A DNA stretch of 44,620 nucleotides from Perkinsus marinus ATCC 50983 (Eukaryota; Perkinsozoa; Perkinsida; Perkinsidae). Location of the stretch: the NCBI RefSeq assembly GCF_000006405.1, contig NW_003200738.1, forward strand, positions 275,247 to 319,866. The letters run 5' to 3'. Below, piece by piece: positions 9,095 through 20,018 of this stretch. Under the pieces are notes generated by a model that was given only the letters and a program-made list of their open reading frames with translations, had not been told where the DNA came from and searched no databases. Each line of letters begins with the position of its first letter. The first letter of the stretch is position 1. Both the position numbers and the translations under genes were made by a program.

Positions 9095-10931
9095 CTAGAA
9101 GAGTCCTGGAATGAAGACATATGGAACTAACTGGCAGTAGCGCTGCCAGTCTTTACCATACTTCCTGAAAATGAATTGAAGCCAGTTTCGATGACGTGTT
9201 ATGTAACGATTTATTCTTACTGACGGCAACGTGCATCGTCCCTCAAATATCTTTGAAAAATCATACAAGTGAAGAACATCCAGTGAATGAACGGCAATAG
9301 GCAAGAGACTGTACCACAGGACAAAGCCCAGACACCGGCCATGGTCCAGTCAGCAGCGTAATGAACCTTCCTTGCATACCTATACCTGACAAAGGATCAT
9401 AGTAGGACGATACATCTCCGGCGGACTAACCATCCATCCATTAGAAGATCTGTGCCACAATGAGTTTTGAGAATTCTTGGGTGATCCAAATGGCCGTATT
9501 CGAACTGTGGGATGGCCGCTGTCCGAGTCGGCAAGTTAGGGTTACGAAAATGACTCTTCTGGGCGTTCGCCGTATCGAAAATATAATAGCTGGCAACAAC
9601 GAACACTCTCGCTTGTGTTGATCAGCGTCAATCACTCACGAGCAGAAAAGGAGACCAAGAAGAGCACCGGTCTGCCAAGGCTGTAACGCATACTGGGGAT
9701 TCTTCCAGATGAACCAGCTCGAAAAACAGTATACGAATGGAACCCCACAGAGGTTCCAGTAAATCAGCATCCATCCCCATCTGAAAAACCTTCCAGTTTC
9801 CAGTCGTCAACGAAACATGGAATTTGACTCACTTTTCTTTGAAAATATCCCAGGTAGTGGGGATGCATTCCTCGCCCTTAATGCCTAACAATGTTGCCAA
9901 TAGTTGAGTCACGACCGACGAAAGGACAGCGGCATAGAACTCACATGAATTGGCGTAGAGGAAATGTGCGGTTAGAATGATGAACATACCACCACTGAAA
10001 CCGCTCTTAATGCTGCATGCAAGGGTAAGGATGAATAGTAACATCCATGACACACGAACCTGATACGAAAGAAATTGTCAAAGAGCTGACTGTAAATGAG
10101 TAAAGGCACCTCAAAGAACATCTTAAGGTCAAGTCTCCCACCGAATAGCCTTGGGTTCAACCAGGTACCCATGATGAAATCAGCCACCTGACCTTCACCG
10201 CTCGACAAGCCGGCCATCCAACTGAAAGAAATTCGAACTGCGAACACAGCAACGAGATCCGCGCTTACCCCGTGAACCACATGTAAACAGATGTGATATC
10301 AGCAGCTAACATAGTGAGCAGGACCAACGAATAGTAATAGTCCGTCAGACGGGTGATAGACCAGATGCTGGTGAGGTGAAGAGCAGCTAATGTGATGAGC
10401 GTAACATACCTGACCAAAGCATGCCGCTACGCTCCAAAGTAGACCAGGATACCATGCTGCAAGGGCGTTGCAATTGTACACCAGACGGTCTCCATTGGCA
10501 AGAGGCAACCCCTTGACAACGACTCCTGGTAAGACTACACCGAGGAACATCTCGAAGGCTATAAAGGCAAAGTACCTGAAACACCACAACATAACATGCC
10601 TGGCGACTCATAAAACCCCATGTACCAAACGGCCGCCTCCAAGAAGTTCTCTTTGACATCATCTAGAAGAATAGTGAATCCCTCATCGAACCAGAGCCTC
10701 ATGGGATTGAACACATGCCCTCTATACAGCCGAATAGACGTAGCCAAGTAGAGGACCTATATTAAGAAAATCCACATCAAGGCCTGATCGCAAAGGCATG
10801 CTTCCTACAATGGAGTGAGAGAAGGCTAGCAAGCCAAGGTAACCAGCGAGATCAAACCACTTACGAGTGGCTACAATCTTGGGTTTCACCGCTTTATTGT
10901 TGTTGTTGTTGTTGTTGTTGATGTTCACCAT
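9095..10931 (-). CDS. ERG4: ERG4-type sterol reductase (ERG4/ERG24 family)
   Basis: A complete ten-exon gene. Exons are 10809-10931, 10626-10756, 10453-10575, 10269-10409, 10110-10221, 9833-10059, 9640-9780, 9431-9607, 9221-9385 and 9095-9164. They total 1410 nt and 469 residues, matching the family (yeast Erg4 is 473). Nine introns of 32-56 nt all restore frame. Family landmarks in order are GDRLVYNCNA, MGTWLNPRL then DLKMFFEVRVSW, GEECIPTTWDIF, KWGWMLIYWNLCGVPF, FDTANAQKSHFR, LLMDGWYRYARKVHY and the C-terminal KYGKDWQRYCQLVPY. The family uses NADPH to reduce a sterol double bond in the ER membrane. The KWGWML and WNLCGVP pattern favours ERG4 (C-24(28)) over C-14 or C-7 reductases. The N-terminus carries an Asn run encoded by a GTT-type microsatellite. 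The exact substrate is inference. Confidence 0.9.
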
Positions 10932-12216
10932 ACGGAAGGGTTAACAGTAGGCTTATAGCGCTAGCCGGAAAGATACTACAAATAACAATATCTCCGACCT
11001 GTTGTTCCTCCTCCCCAGACGAAGTGGCATGCTAGTAGCGACTCTCGCTTTCCAACGTAATCCCCACCAACTTGAGAACATCAACGCCAGGTACAGCTGA
11101 AGGCAATGCTTTATCCTGTAGATTTATAGTATCCTCGGCAACGTCAGAAACAGCCATAGAATACACGTCGTCAGATTTCCCCTTGAAAAAACTGCTAGCC
11201 TACTCAAGGTCACTGCACGGTTATCACCAGAGAATCATTCAGACACCTATAATGTTCCCGGGGGGACTCATTTTGAATGTCCCACATAGCTAGGATTCCT
11301 AGCAACGTAGAAAATTCAGCCAAGGTCGAAGCACATACTTCAATCACTTTCCCATGTAGATGTCAACACATTTTTCCCATTGTTATCAAACCATGGGAGG
11401 ACGATATTTCTCGGAGCTAAATGGGTCCCTGTTCATCACCACAGAACAGAGAAAAAATACGAAGTGCATGTTGCTAACTTATCTACTACGATGAGGTCGG
11501 TAGAACACACATCTTCCACTGGACCAACCACTTCAAAGGAGTCTCGACCGTTCCCAATACCCTAGGTAGCAGCACTGTTGAAATGCAATAAATCACGAAT
11601 ATATGTTCACTTTCCTCAGCCAAACGATGAAACCCCATTTGCAAGTGCCCGAAAGGGAAATTAACAAAATCTGAGCATGAGTGGAGAGTTGGCCTCGACG
11701 CAAGATCCTAGTCATATTATGAAATAATATATCCCTTGCGACCAGCATGACACGCCGAAAGAATCTATCAATATCAAAGGGACTCCATCGAGTTCCCTCA
11801 CACTCGTTAACATTGAAAAGGGCCCGCCCAAAGTACGAGGGTATCCCATCGAGTTCCACTACGTTGAATAATGGCCAAAATCGGTCATCGCTGCGATGTA
11901 GTTCGGATGGTCCTAACTATCCGAGACTGTCACGTTGGTTTCGATGACGACCCATATTGCTGCTAATGGTGATACGCCCCTCATACAGGTGGATTCGACA
12001 CGATCATCATTCCATGCACTGAATGCTGTACACTCTATTATACCGTTACCGCCACCACCATCAAGAACAGACATTAAACAAGTACTACAATAGCGCACAT
12101 AAGAGCCATCCCCCAACGCAACTATCAAATTCGGCAGGTAATGAGGAGTTCGACCGTCAGATGGCTAATACCAGATTCAGAAACCAGCTCAGTGTGGTGG
12201 ACTGTAATAGGAACAG
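10932..12216 (-). other. Unassigned region with minus-strand coding-like patches
   Basis: No recognised gene. The best patches are on the minus strand: 11593-11859 (YFGRALFNVNECEGTRWSPF), 11913-12128 (a Cys pair in RYCSTCLMSV), and about 11040-11170 (KSDDVYSMAVSDVAEDT). They could be exons of one unknown multi-exon gene lying between the sterol reductase and the permease. A candidate intron runs from a GTTAGG donor near 11922 to an acceptor near 11864. No domain could be named. Confidence 0.3.
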
Positions 12217-13662
12217 CTAGGAAGAGTAATAATCTATGACACCTTGCACCGAGGCGTAGGTCCCCAATACGAATGCGATGGTACCAACGACTATCAATAC
12301 GTAACATACGATGTGCTCAACATCAAAGGTAAGAAGCGGCTTCTTGGAGATCTTCAATATAAAGGCAGCCGGTGAATAAAATGTGACAATCGAACCGGTC
12401 AAAGAGCCAACCAGACCCAACATAACATTAACATCGGGTAATGCAATAGCCACAGCATAGGATAAACCAATTATGAGTACCACTACTATCCAACCGTATA
12501 CCTTCTTCCACCATGCATTCCTAGGTGGCAAGCATGCCGATATAGCATGAACGATAGAACTCCTCTGAGGATAGACCACCAATGGGAATGCACCAATAAT
12601 GGTGATACACTCCAAAGCAAAGGAAATACATATCATGACATCGCCTTGAGATATGTACTGTCCTAAGTTGATGATGATAGAGGACTGTACATCCATACCA
12701 AATGCCAAGAAGTTAGTAATACCAACAGTAACATAGACGGCAAAGCACACTGCGATCGTCCATACTACTACTGGCATAAACCGCTTGGTCGTAGGGTCGC
12801 GGACCTGGATGTAGATCTCTGGGACGTTAGGTTGATTACAATAAGCAAACGTATAGGTATTGATAGCCGCCAGCATGCTAGTCCAACCATTCACTGGAGA
12901 GACCATATCTGATGGTAGATGATCTGATACGCCGTAACGGCATAGAACGTAGATAGATGTTATAGCCAGAAAGAAAACACCGAGTACACCGAGAAATGTG
13001 ACATAACGAATCTCGCTAATGTGACTTCTCAAAGAGAGAGGAAGCAAGATAACAATAGCGATAACAGCAGTAAAGGGAATGCGGTGTACCCAGATCTTGA
13101 GGAACCAGTTGGTGGGGTCAGGCCCAATGAAATGGACAAGGACCGGATATAGGATATCGAACAACGTGATTAGGTAAGTAACACAAGTGCCAAAACAGAA
13201 AAGTATCATAACAACGTCAAAGCCATAGCACACACCTTTGCCAAAGAGATGCTCTAACAATTCTTCATAGGAAGGCTTCCCTGTTATGTAACAGGCCTTG
13301 GCGATCATTATAATAGACAAGAGTGATAATACACCCATCACGAACAACAACAGTATTCCACCTACTATACCTGCATCTAATATCGAAATAGGAACAGCCA
13401 AGGCTCCTGCTCCCAAAGTAGCCGCCGAAAGATTGAATACAGCACTAAACCGTCCATCAGGTGCCAGAAGGTTCAACTGCGACATCCGAGCGAAGAAAGA
13501 TTTCTTCACGATGGGCTTAGCATCAATCACAGAATTGGAAGCTCCCTTAAGATCATCATCCGCCATCGCCATTGGACTTTCAGAGAAGTCGGCCGTTTCG
13601 GCGCCGCTACTAGAATCACGACCCTCCGTGGGTCCGTCGGCAGCAGCCGGTGAGGCAGCCAT
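12217..13662 (-). CDS. Amino-acid permease, AAAP/SLC38 family
   Basis: A single uninterrupted 481-codon frame. A hydrophilic Ser/Asp-rich N-terminus of about 60 residues is followed by the family entry motif at residues 71-90 (GRFSAVFNLSAATLGAGALA) and about eleven membrane segments. A second landmark is the TM6 region with NTYTFAYCNQPNVPEIY. Length and topology match SLC38 and AVT vacuolar or plasma-membrane transporters, which move neutral amino acids with Na+ or H+. The start at 13660-13662 (MAASPAAADGP) precedes the family core by a normal distance. Unlike the other long resolved genes here it has no intron, which could mean origin by retroposition. The substrate cannot be read from sequence. 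Confidence 0.93.
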   Translation of the reverse strand: MAASPAAADGPTEGRDSSSGAETADFSESPMAMADDDLKGASNSVIDAKPIVKKSFFARMSQLNLLAPDGRFSAVFNLSAATLGAGALAVPISILDAGIVGGILLLFVMGVLSLLSIIMIAKACYITGKPSYEELLEHLFGKGVCYGFDVVMILFCFGTCVTYLITLFDILYPVLVHFIGPDPTNWFLKIWVHRIPFTAVIAIVILLPLSLRSHISEIRYVTFLGVLGVFFLAITSIYVLCRYGVSDHLPSDMVSPVNGWTSMLAAINTYTFAYCNQPNVPEIYIQVRDPTTKRFMPVVVWTIAVCFAVYVTVGITNFLAFGMDVQSSIIINLGQYISQGDVMICISFALECITIIGAFPLVVYPQRSSIVHAISACLPPRNAWWKKVYGWIVVVLIIGLSYAVAIALPDVNVMLGLVGSLTGSIVTFYSPAAFILKISKKPLLTFDVEHIVCYVLIVVGTIAFVLGTYASVQGVIDYYSS

Positions 13663-14998
13663 GGTGCGTTTGGCAATGAACTATCAATAACAGAGTTCCC
13701 TATCCTCAGTGAGAGCATAACCACTACTCAGATATCGGTGATCATTCACACCTAAACGAATTAAGACGCTAAACGAGGGTCGCATATGGCGACATTCGGA
13801 TCCGCAGAGGATGAAAGGAATTCATCTCCAAGACCACAGAGAATAGCAAAGATTCCAAGCATTCAAGTCTCTCCGTGTGACTTATATCCCAGGCATACCC
13901 AATCCCCCTACCCTGTGCTGTGTTGAATCCATTTTTACCAACACTTCTAAAAAGAATAGAGTTGCCTCACGATCACATGAAAACAGTCGCACATCTTCCC
14001 AGGTCTCACCCTTCCACTTACTAGGGTCCAAGTTCCCGAAATAGGATCATGCCATGCGGACTGAGGTTCCTTTTTCTGCCAGCTGCAAGCACAGTTACTT
14101 ATCGGATATCGCATTGAGCGCGCGCCAGTTCGATCGATATGAACAATGCGGGGGCCGGTGCTTTGGTGGCCCCGAAAACTTCTCGCGCGCCCCGAATAAT
14201 ACTCTAAATCCCCGAAAACCACTAGAATTTCCCCGAATGAACTTTATTGTCCCCAATTAAATATTGATAGAGTGTTCTCGCTCATGATGGGTATGAATCG
14301 GCTAGATGCAAACAGTTATTTATTTATGAACAACGAGGGGTTCGCTGGCCTCTGAAATGTTCATAACGATATGTGTTTGGACTATTCAGGATCCTATGAT
14401 TGCACTGGAAGTTTCATGTTGCTGATGCTAGGATGCATTCCCCACGATCTCAAGTATTACGTATAAACCCAGTTTACGTAGGATTCACGCGGATTACTCA
14501 ACATGGCGCTTCCCGGAAACATCCGGGGTCCGGCCGCAGCCGCCTCAGTTTCATGCAAAGTGCTCGAGATGCCCACCAGAGTCCCATCAAGGTATCGAGT
14601 TTCAAGACGACTTCATGCGTGGCTGATACCTGATTTCCGCGAGACCGTTCTTTGATACTTGCTTCATCGCGTCTAGCCTTGACTGCTGATGTATCCCTGT
14701 CAAATCTATTACATGGCCAACTATACTCGTAGAAACGAACGAGTGGTCTTGTGACTAGCAGTACTGCTACCTCAACCAATGGGCTTGTGGTTAGCACTGC
14801 TACTGCCGCAGCTAGTGCCACTTTGACTAGGATTACTACTGAGTCCGGTAGTGATTCTGAGGTTAGCGTGACTACTGCCCGAACTAGTGGTAAACTACCA
14901 TTGGTAGTCTACTCCATTACATCGTATTTTCAGATCACAGAGAAGGGTAATAGTGAGACACGGGTCACGGTATAACTTTCACCATCCTCGGTACTATC
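13663..14998. other. Gene-poor region
   Basis: No recognised gene. A plus-strand frame at 14751-14975 is Ser/Thr-rich and built from degenerate ACTGCTACTGCC-type repetition, so it is probably not a gene. Small palindromes occur, for example ACTACCA/TGGTAGT at 14894-14908. Confidence 0.4.
14165..14255. repeat. Irregular CCCCGAA repeats
   Basis: The heptamer CCCCGAA occurs four times within about 80 bp (near 14170, 14190, 14210 and 14230), with a fifth related CCCC run just after, at spacings of about 20-25 bp. The spacing is too irregular for telomeric repeat. The function is unknown. Confidence 0.4.
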
Positions 14999-15125
14999 AT
15001 TGGAGTTTCACCCGTGATGTGAAAAACACTAGTGAAAAACACATCTCACATTTCACTTCGCGAAAAATGCATATGAGCAGTGAGTGCCGCGTAAAGCATG
15101 TGATGTGTTTTTGATGTGATACGTA
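14999..15125. mobile_element. MITE-like element, diverged or one-ended copy
   Basis: The left end ATTGGAGTTTCACCC plus the CACTAGTGAAAAACAC interior matches the MITE family, and the CACTTCGCG block is present. The usual right terminal repeat is missing. It is probably an old or truncated member. Confidence 0.55.
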
Positions 15126-16076
15126 AAACGAAAGATTTGTCTCGCCGACGGTTTGCGACTTCGCCCATGTTCCCACATGAGAGATGAAAATTTGTTTTGA
15201 CATTGAGCCTTCGAAATAGTTGATTGATCAACACAGAGCTACGTCAATAGGTCAATTAATCCGATGCTCAGACCAGCCATGCTTAAAGACATAGTTCTCA
15301 ATTAATCAAACTGCAATAGCGTTTAGCGCATACAGCTCGTTGAGCGATCGGTCGAGATTGTGTGGAAGACTGTCCTGAGAAGATACAGCGATCGGACTCC
15401 GATAATCATAGTTGGGCTATGTTATGAGCCACGCCAGACATCTCACGTAGAATTAATTGGCAACTTCACTGCTCCCGGCTCCGTCAAAATAGGTTCGACT
15501 GCCATCCCGACTGAATGCATTGTAATCAAAGCGCTTCCGACGTCTTAGCTTCATAGTCGCAATCGGTTGGGACTCCACTGCCAGGTCTCCCTAAGTAATG
15601 GTGATTCAAGGGAGTGCATGATTACACAAGAGCGCCACTCTCAGAGCGGTCGTTCCGACCGGGAATGTTCCAACCGGGTCGGAACATTCCCGTGAACGGT
15701 GTGTTTCAGAAGAGACAGTAGTACATGCCGTGAGGATACTAGTGACTCTAGTACTAAGTGTTGGAAGAACTAATTCTCTCCGACGCCTCCCCTCCCTGAA
15801 ATATCGTCACCTACATTAGCTCCAACCTCACTGGGAGGACAGCAGGAACCGTTGGCTTGGAGCAGTGTAGGGCCTATGAGGAACATATCAACTTTGTAGT
15901 CTCCACAGGAGACATACCGGCATCGGGATACGCTTCTCCACCAAGCATTGTGCTTCTACGCTTCTCGATGTTGGGAGGGGCTGAACCAGTCTGGTTCAAC
16001 CAGAGACCGAAAACGAGCTCAGCGTTTTTGAACAGTTGGTGGCACACTAAGATATCGGAGAGTGCTTACGAGTGAA
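15126..16076. other. Gene-poor region with a strong hairpin
   Basis: No recognised gene. A hairpin at 15660-15692 has a 12-bp perfect stem (CGGGAATGTTCC with its complement) and a 9-nt loop. Other short palindromic words lie near 15745-15765 (ACTAG and CTAGT). Plus-strand frames here lack recognisable features. Confidence 0.45.
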
Positions 16077-16681
16077 TTACCTTGGGCAATGCATCCGAGA
16101 GGTTCGAGAACGTGATATCGTTGAGTGTATCTGCACTCTGCTGAGTATTGTGTATCTGATCAAAATGCATTTATGGTTTTCAGTTTTTTTTCTGTACCAC
16201 TCCTGAATGGAATGGCATTCAGCGAAGAACGTCTTGAGGAGTTCAAGGAGGGGGACCGAAGACACCATCCGGTTCCCGTGGGGCGCTCACATGTAAGTCT
16301 TCGTTGTCCAACTCCTCGCTGCCACGACCGAATTTCGCGTGCTTGCTTCTTTTCATCTGCTTATACCGGGGTTGTGGATTGTTCCGCGTCCTTTTCGGTA
16401 CCGAAGGTATGACCATTCCGGCTTGTTCCTTATCCAATGAAACTGTCACTTGCGGAGAGCACAGTTCGTTGACTCACTGTTTCTGTTCCCAGTATTCCTG
16501 TTTTCGGCGATCCTCCGGTGTCGGTAGCCGTGGGGTTCCTGTGGATTGATGAAGGGATAGAATCTTCGCTCATTTCATCTGCATCAAAATGAGCCAAAAT
16601 ATCAGGTGGAGTGAGTGTCAATTCAGGCTTGGCACGCCTGAATAGCGAAATGGTAGAGCTCTGGATACTCACGCTCTTCAA
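16077..16681 (-). CDS. Hypothetical open frames beside the transposase
   Basis: Three overlapping minus-strand open frames (16430-16681, 16243-16449, 16077-16268) have protein-like, strongly basic composition, for example IPSVPKRTRNNPQPRYKQMK. They follow the MULE transposase on the same strand. MULE transposases often carry a basic C-terminal tail after the SWIM finger, so these may be 3' exons of that element or a second element-borne gene. I could not find an intron that joins them in frame. Confidence 0.3.
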
Positions 16682-17129
16682 ATTGAGGATTCGGGGGGAC
16701 CGGTGGACGTGACCGAGGGGTTGGGGGTGTGCCGAACGAAGAATCTGAGGGAGGAGAGAACTAGGAGATACAAAATAAGCCTAGATTGGGTCTCAATTCG
16801 GGCTGAAACTCGGTCACACACCAGGGCTTTGAACTATGTCAGATGATTGCTTCAGCCTGGTATGGCCGCAAAATTGTGGTAACATAGTCAAACGGGCAAC
16901 TTACTGGCTAGCTGGGACCCCAGGAGGGCATTCGTATACACTACCCTGGCATTCTCTGGTAATCGAAGGGTTGTGGGACGGTCCCGAATTCGTCGGTCAT
17001 GTAGATTTCCTCGAGCTCTCAGCGCGTAGACGGGATCAATCTCCAATGCTCTCACTTTACTGTGCCTGAATCGAACAGGAGGTATGTGCAGTCGGGTATA
17101 GTAAATACAAGGAGGCAGATGACGGTTGA

Positions 17130-19191
17130 TTACCGTGGTCGCCCGGTTGGCCTTGGACCGTAAGTAACCAGATCATCCCACTCGAAGTTCTCCACAGAAA
17201 GTCCTTCCAAAAATCGCACAGCAGCGCTATGCTCACAAGGTGGGAAGCGGCCGTTATAACAAGTACAGGAATAGTTCTCTCGATCTACGATGTGAGCATT
17301 CTGGGAAATAGTCTTGAAGTCATCGTAGTCGCGCCAAGGCAGGCTTGGCAACCCTAGGACTCTTCTAGCATACTGCTCTATAGCAAAATCCAAGGTCTCT
17401 TGATCACCAGCGGCATGTGCTAGCCTATCTGTTGCGATGATGTACATTTTAGCGTTATCGTCGGTGTAGATGCCTTTAATCTCGGTCCCGTTGTCCACTC
17501 TTGCGTATTTCTCGGCCCATTTAGCCCCCGCCGTTGCCCGACGCCGCACAAGCTGTGCATCTTGATCGGACGCCTCTGCTGCAATCGTCGTCGAATCCTC
17601 CACGTACCCGATCATCTCCCCTATGAGCGCGGGGACGGTGGCAGATTTTGCTATTTTACCTGAGGAACTGGTAGGTGATTCGTTGGTACAAAGGTTCACT
17701 AACCTCTTTTCAGCCCGCTGTTGATGCCTTCAATGGCACACGAATGACGTGGTGTTCCGCTCTCCACACCTCTGCAAGACTGCCCCCAAGTGGCCCTTTC
17801 GAGGAGCCAACCATTTTTGAAGGTTGTCATAAAATCTGGATACATATCGTTCCACTTGGCGACTAGTAAGGAGGCTGCTGATGCAAACTGTTCGTCATTC
17901 GGTGCCTGCTGTAGTGCAACCAGGTCGGATTTGAACTCGGCTCGTCTCTGCTCCACAGCGCTCGCACTGATCTCAGTGGATTCATTGATAGCCTTCCGAG
18001 ATGCTTGTAACACTCTGCGTTCCATATGTACCCAGCAGTATAACCTAACTCTCGACGACCGGACCGTCGGATCACCGGATTCTACTGGCCAGGTGAGTTC
18101 AGGGGTAAGTTTGTCTGGTCGGACGCTCCCGAATACCTGAGACATCACATTTCGTCAACATTCATCATTTTATTTGCAAATGACTGGAAGACTGTACCAC
18201 AATACGATGATGATAATGACTGGTAGACTGTATCACAATACGATGATGATAATCGCTGGTAGACTGTATCACAATACGACGATGATAATGGCTGGTAGAC
18301 TGTATCACAATACGATGATGATAATGGCTGGTAGACTGTACCACAATACGATGATGATAATGACTGGTAGACTGTATCACAATACGATGATGATAATCGC
18401 TGGTAGACTGTATCACAATACGATGATGATAATGGCTGGTAGACTGTATCACAATACGATGATGATAATGGCTGGTAGACTGTATCACAATACGATGATG
18501 ATAATCGCTGGTAGACTGTATCACAATACGATGATGATAATGGCTGGTAGACTGTATCACAATACGATGATGATAATGACTGGTAGACTGTATCACAATA
18601 CGATGATGATAATCGCTGGTAGACTGTATCACAATACGATGATGATAATCGCTGGTAGACTGTATCACAATACGATGATGATAATGGCTGGTAGACTGTA
18701 TCACAATACGATGATGATAATGGCTGGTAGACTGTATCACAACACGATGATGATAATGGCTGGTAGACTGTACCACAATACGATGATGGTAATGGCTGGT
18801 AGACTGTATCACAATACGATGATGATAATGGCTGGTAGACTGTATCACAACACGATGATGATAATGGCTGGTAGACTGTATCACAATACGATGATGATAA
18901 TGGCTGGTAGACTGTATCACAATACGATGATGATAATGGCTGGTAGACTGTATCACAATACGATGATGGTAATGGCTGGTAGACTGTATCATAGTTACGA
19001 CAACACGACGGCTAATGGCCGTAGCATCTTACGCTGCTGAAGCCAGTTGTGATTTGCTCTGCCCCATCAGCGACCAGCGTTCGTGGCGAATGTTCGAGGT
19101 CGATCCCCTTGCATCGAGCTACTCGGCGGCATTCATCCCGAACTGCTCCCATAATGCTGCTCACGGTAGATCCAGATTCGTTTGTCGTCAC
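17130..19191 (-). CDS. MULE transposase with SWIM zinc finger (5' end lost or unresolved)
   Basis: Mutator-like transposase on the minus strand. Exons are about 19033-19191, 17704-18136 and 17130-17659. The first carries PRTLVADGAEQITTGFSS, the MULE-type Asp-containing strand. The second carries VRLYCWVHMERRV, FKNGWLLERATWG and SCAIEGINSGLKRG, the family CxxH and Asn/Gly-rich core. The third carries the SWIM finger as CTCYNGRFPPCEH (CxCx7CxH). The 3' intron is 44 nt (17660-17703). The 5' intron (18137-19032, 896 nt) has a GTAAGA donor and a GTCTCAG acceptor, joins codons in phase 0, and is almost entirely the 36-bp satellite. Upstream, an in-frame stop and then a 100-N gap prevent following the N-terminus. 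It may be a decayed element. Function: binds transposon ends and cuts and joins DNA. Confidence 0.75.
18181..18991. repeat. 36-bp satellite, about 22-23 copies, inside the transposase intron
   Basis: Units are 36 bp (CTGTATCACAATACGATGAT, then GAT AAT GGC TGG TAG A), varying at a few positions (ATGACT, ATCGCT or ATGGCT versions). Because 36 is a multiple of 3 and no stop arises, one frame stays open on each strand for over 270 codons (plus: GRLYHNTMMIMA; minus: IQSTSHYHHRIV). These ORFs are a by-product of the repeat, not credible genes. The whole array lies inside the intron 18137-19032. Confidence 0.95.
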
Positions 19192-19299
19192 CTCATCTGA
19201 GAATCATCCACTACGATGGTGGCACCATCGTAGGGTCTTCCCGTGCTATCGCGGTGTTGTACACGGTGTGTACGAAATCAAACACACCAGAGGAGAAGC
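19191..19299. repeat. 108-bp duplicated segment, copy 1
   Basis: About 108 bp is nearly identical to 21990-22097. It starts CCTCATCTGAGAATCATCCA and ends ACCAGAGGAGAAG. On the minus strand copy 2 reads an open frame (FVHTVYYTATAREEP, then IIVVDDSQM), while copy 1 is frameshifted. It carries the hairpin CTACGATGGTG/CACCATCGTAG at 19211-19233. It directly abuts the transposase 5' exon and runs into the gap. Confidence 0.7.
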
Positions 19300-19399
19300 N
19301 NNNNNNNNNNNNNNNNNNNNNNNNNNNNNNNNNNNNNNNNNNNNNNNNNNNNNNNNNNNNNNNNNNNNNNNNNNNNNNNNNNNNNNNNNNNNNNNNNNN
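19300..19399. other. Assembly gap, 100 N
   Basis: Exactly 100 undetermined bases, the conventional size for a gap of unknown length. The transposase 5' side and the retroelement integrase end on opposite sides of it, so their adjacency is not proven. Confidence 0.99.
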
Positions 19400-19401
19400 C
19401 C

Positions 19402-19971
19402 CTATTAGAACGTCAACACTCTGGTCTCAAGAAGTCATGAAAGGCCCTCTGTGCTGAACATCCTGAATCGTGGCCAGCCTATGTCACGAAAGCTCAGCGG
19501 AGGATCAACACCCGATCTACATATGGCTACAGTCCTCAAGAGCTATTCTACGGTTTCGATGCTCTAACGCCCTTCTCAAGACGGTTTGAAGACGTCAGCA
19601 ACACTATCGACGAAGACTCTGTCCGTTTCGAGGCTCGACGTCGTGATCGGGAACGACAGAGAATGGTCAACAGCACTCTCAACGTAATGGAGAAGATGCG
19701 TGCTGATGCTCTCTCGCGTATCAATCCATCAACCTACACTCGACAAGTCGCACGACGACGTCTATTCAAGGTTGGTGACTCCGTGATGAAGTGGGTCCGT
19801 AACGTCGACCCCCTTACTCCTTCATGGAGAGGCCCTCTACTGGTTCAACAAGTACTTGGCGATTCTACTTACAAGCTTTCCGACGGCACTGTTCAAGATT
19901 CCAGAAATATACGGAAGTACTTCGGTAAAGCCCAGAATATGAATCCCATTACTATTGCATATATTCAGTAG
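19402..19971 (+). pseudogene. LTR-retroelement integrase C-terminal part, interrupted
   Basis: The plus-strand frame reads LLERQHSGLKKS, then an in-frame TGA (19438-19440), then KALCAEHPESW, YGYSPQELFYGFDALTPFS and a basic C-terminal domain (ARRRLFKVGDSVMKW, SWRGPLLVQQVLGDSTYKL) to a stop at 19969-19971. The ALCAEHPESW, YGYSPQELFYGF and DxVMKW series is the pattern of Ty3/Gypsy-class integrases: end of the catalytic core, then the chromatin/SH3-like tail. The catalytic region is missing or in the gap. The internal stop indicates an inactive copy. Confidence 0.75.
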
Positions 19972-20006
19972 ATTTAATTCACTTTTGATATTTGTGCCAA
20001 TCTTAC

Positions 20007-20018
20007 GGGGAGGAGAGA
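20007..20018 (+). other. Candidate polypurine tract and start of a 3' LTR
   Basis: A purine run GGGGAGGAGAGA about 36 bp after the integrase stop is immediately followed by TG (20019), as expected for a retroelement polypurine tract next to a 3' LTR. No matching 5' LTR is in the window, so the LTR cannot be confirmed. Confidence 0.35.

Noticed and set aside
13298-13690. Plus-strand 130-codon ORF
   Set aside because: It is antisense to the N-terminal half of the amino-acid permease.
18165-18992. Minus-strand 275-codon repetitive ORF as a histidine-rich protein gene
   Set aside because: It is a reading of the 36-bp satellite, mirrored by an equally long plus-strand frame, and lies in an intron.
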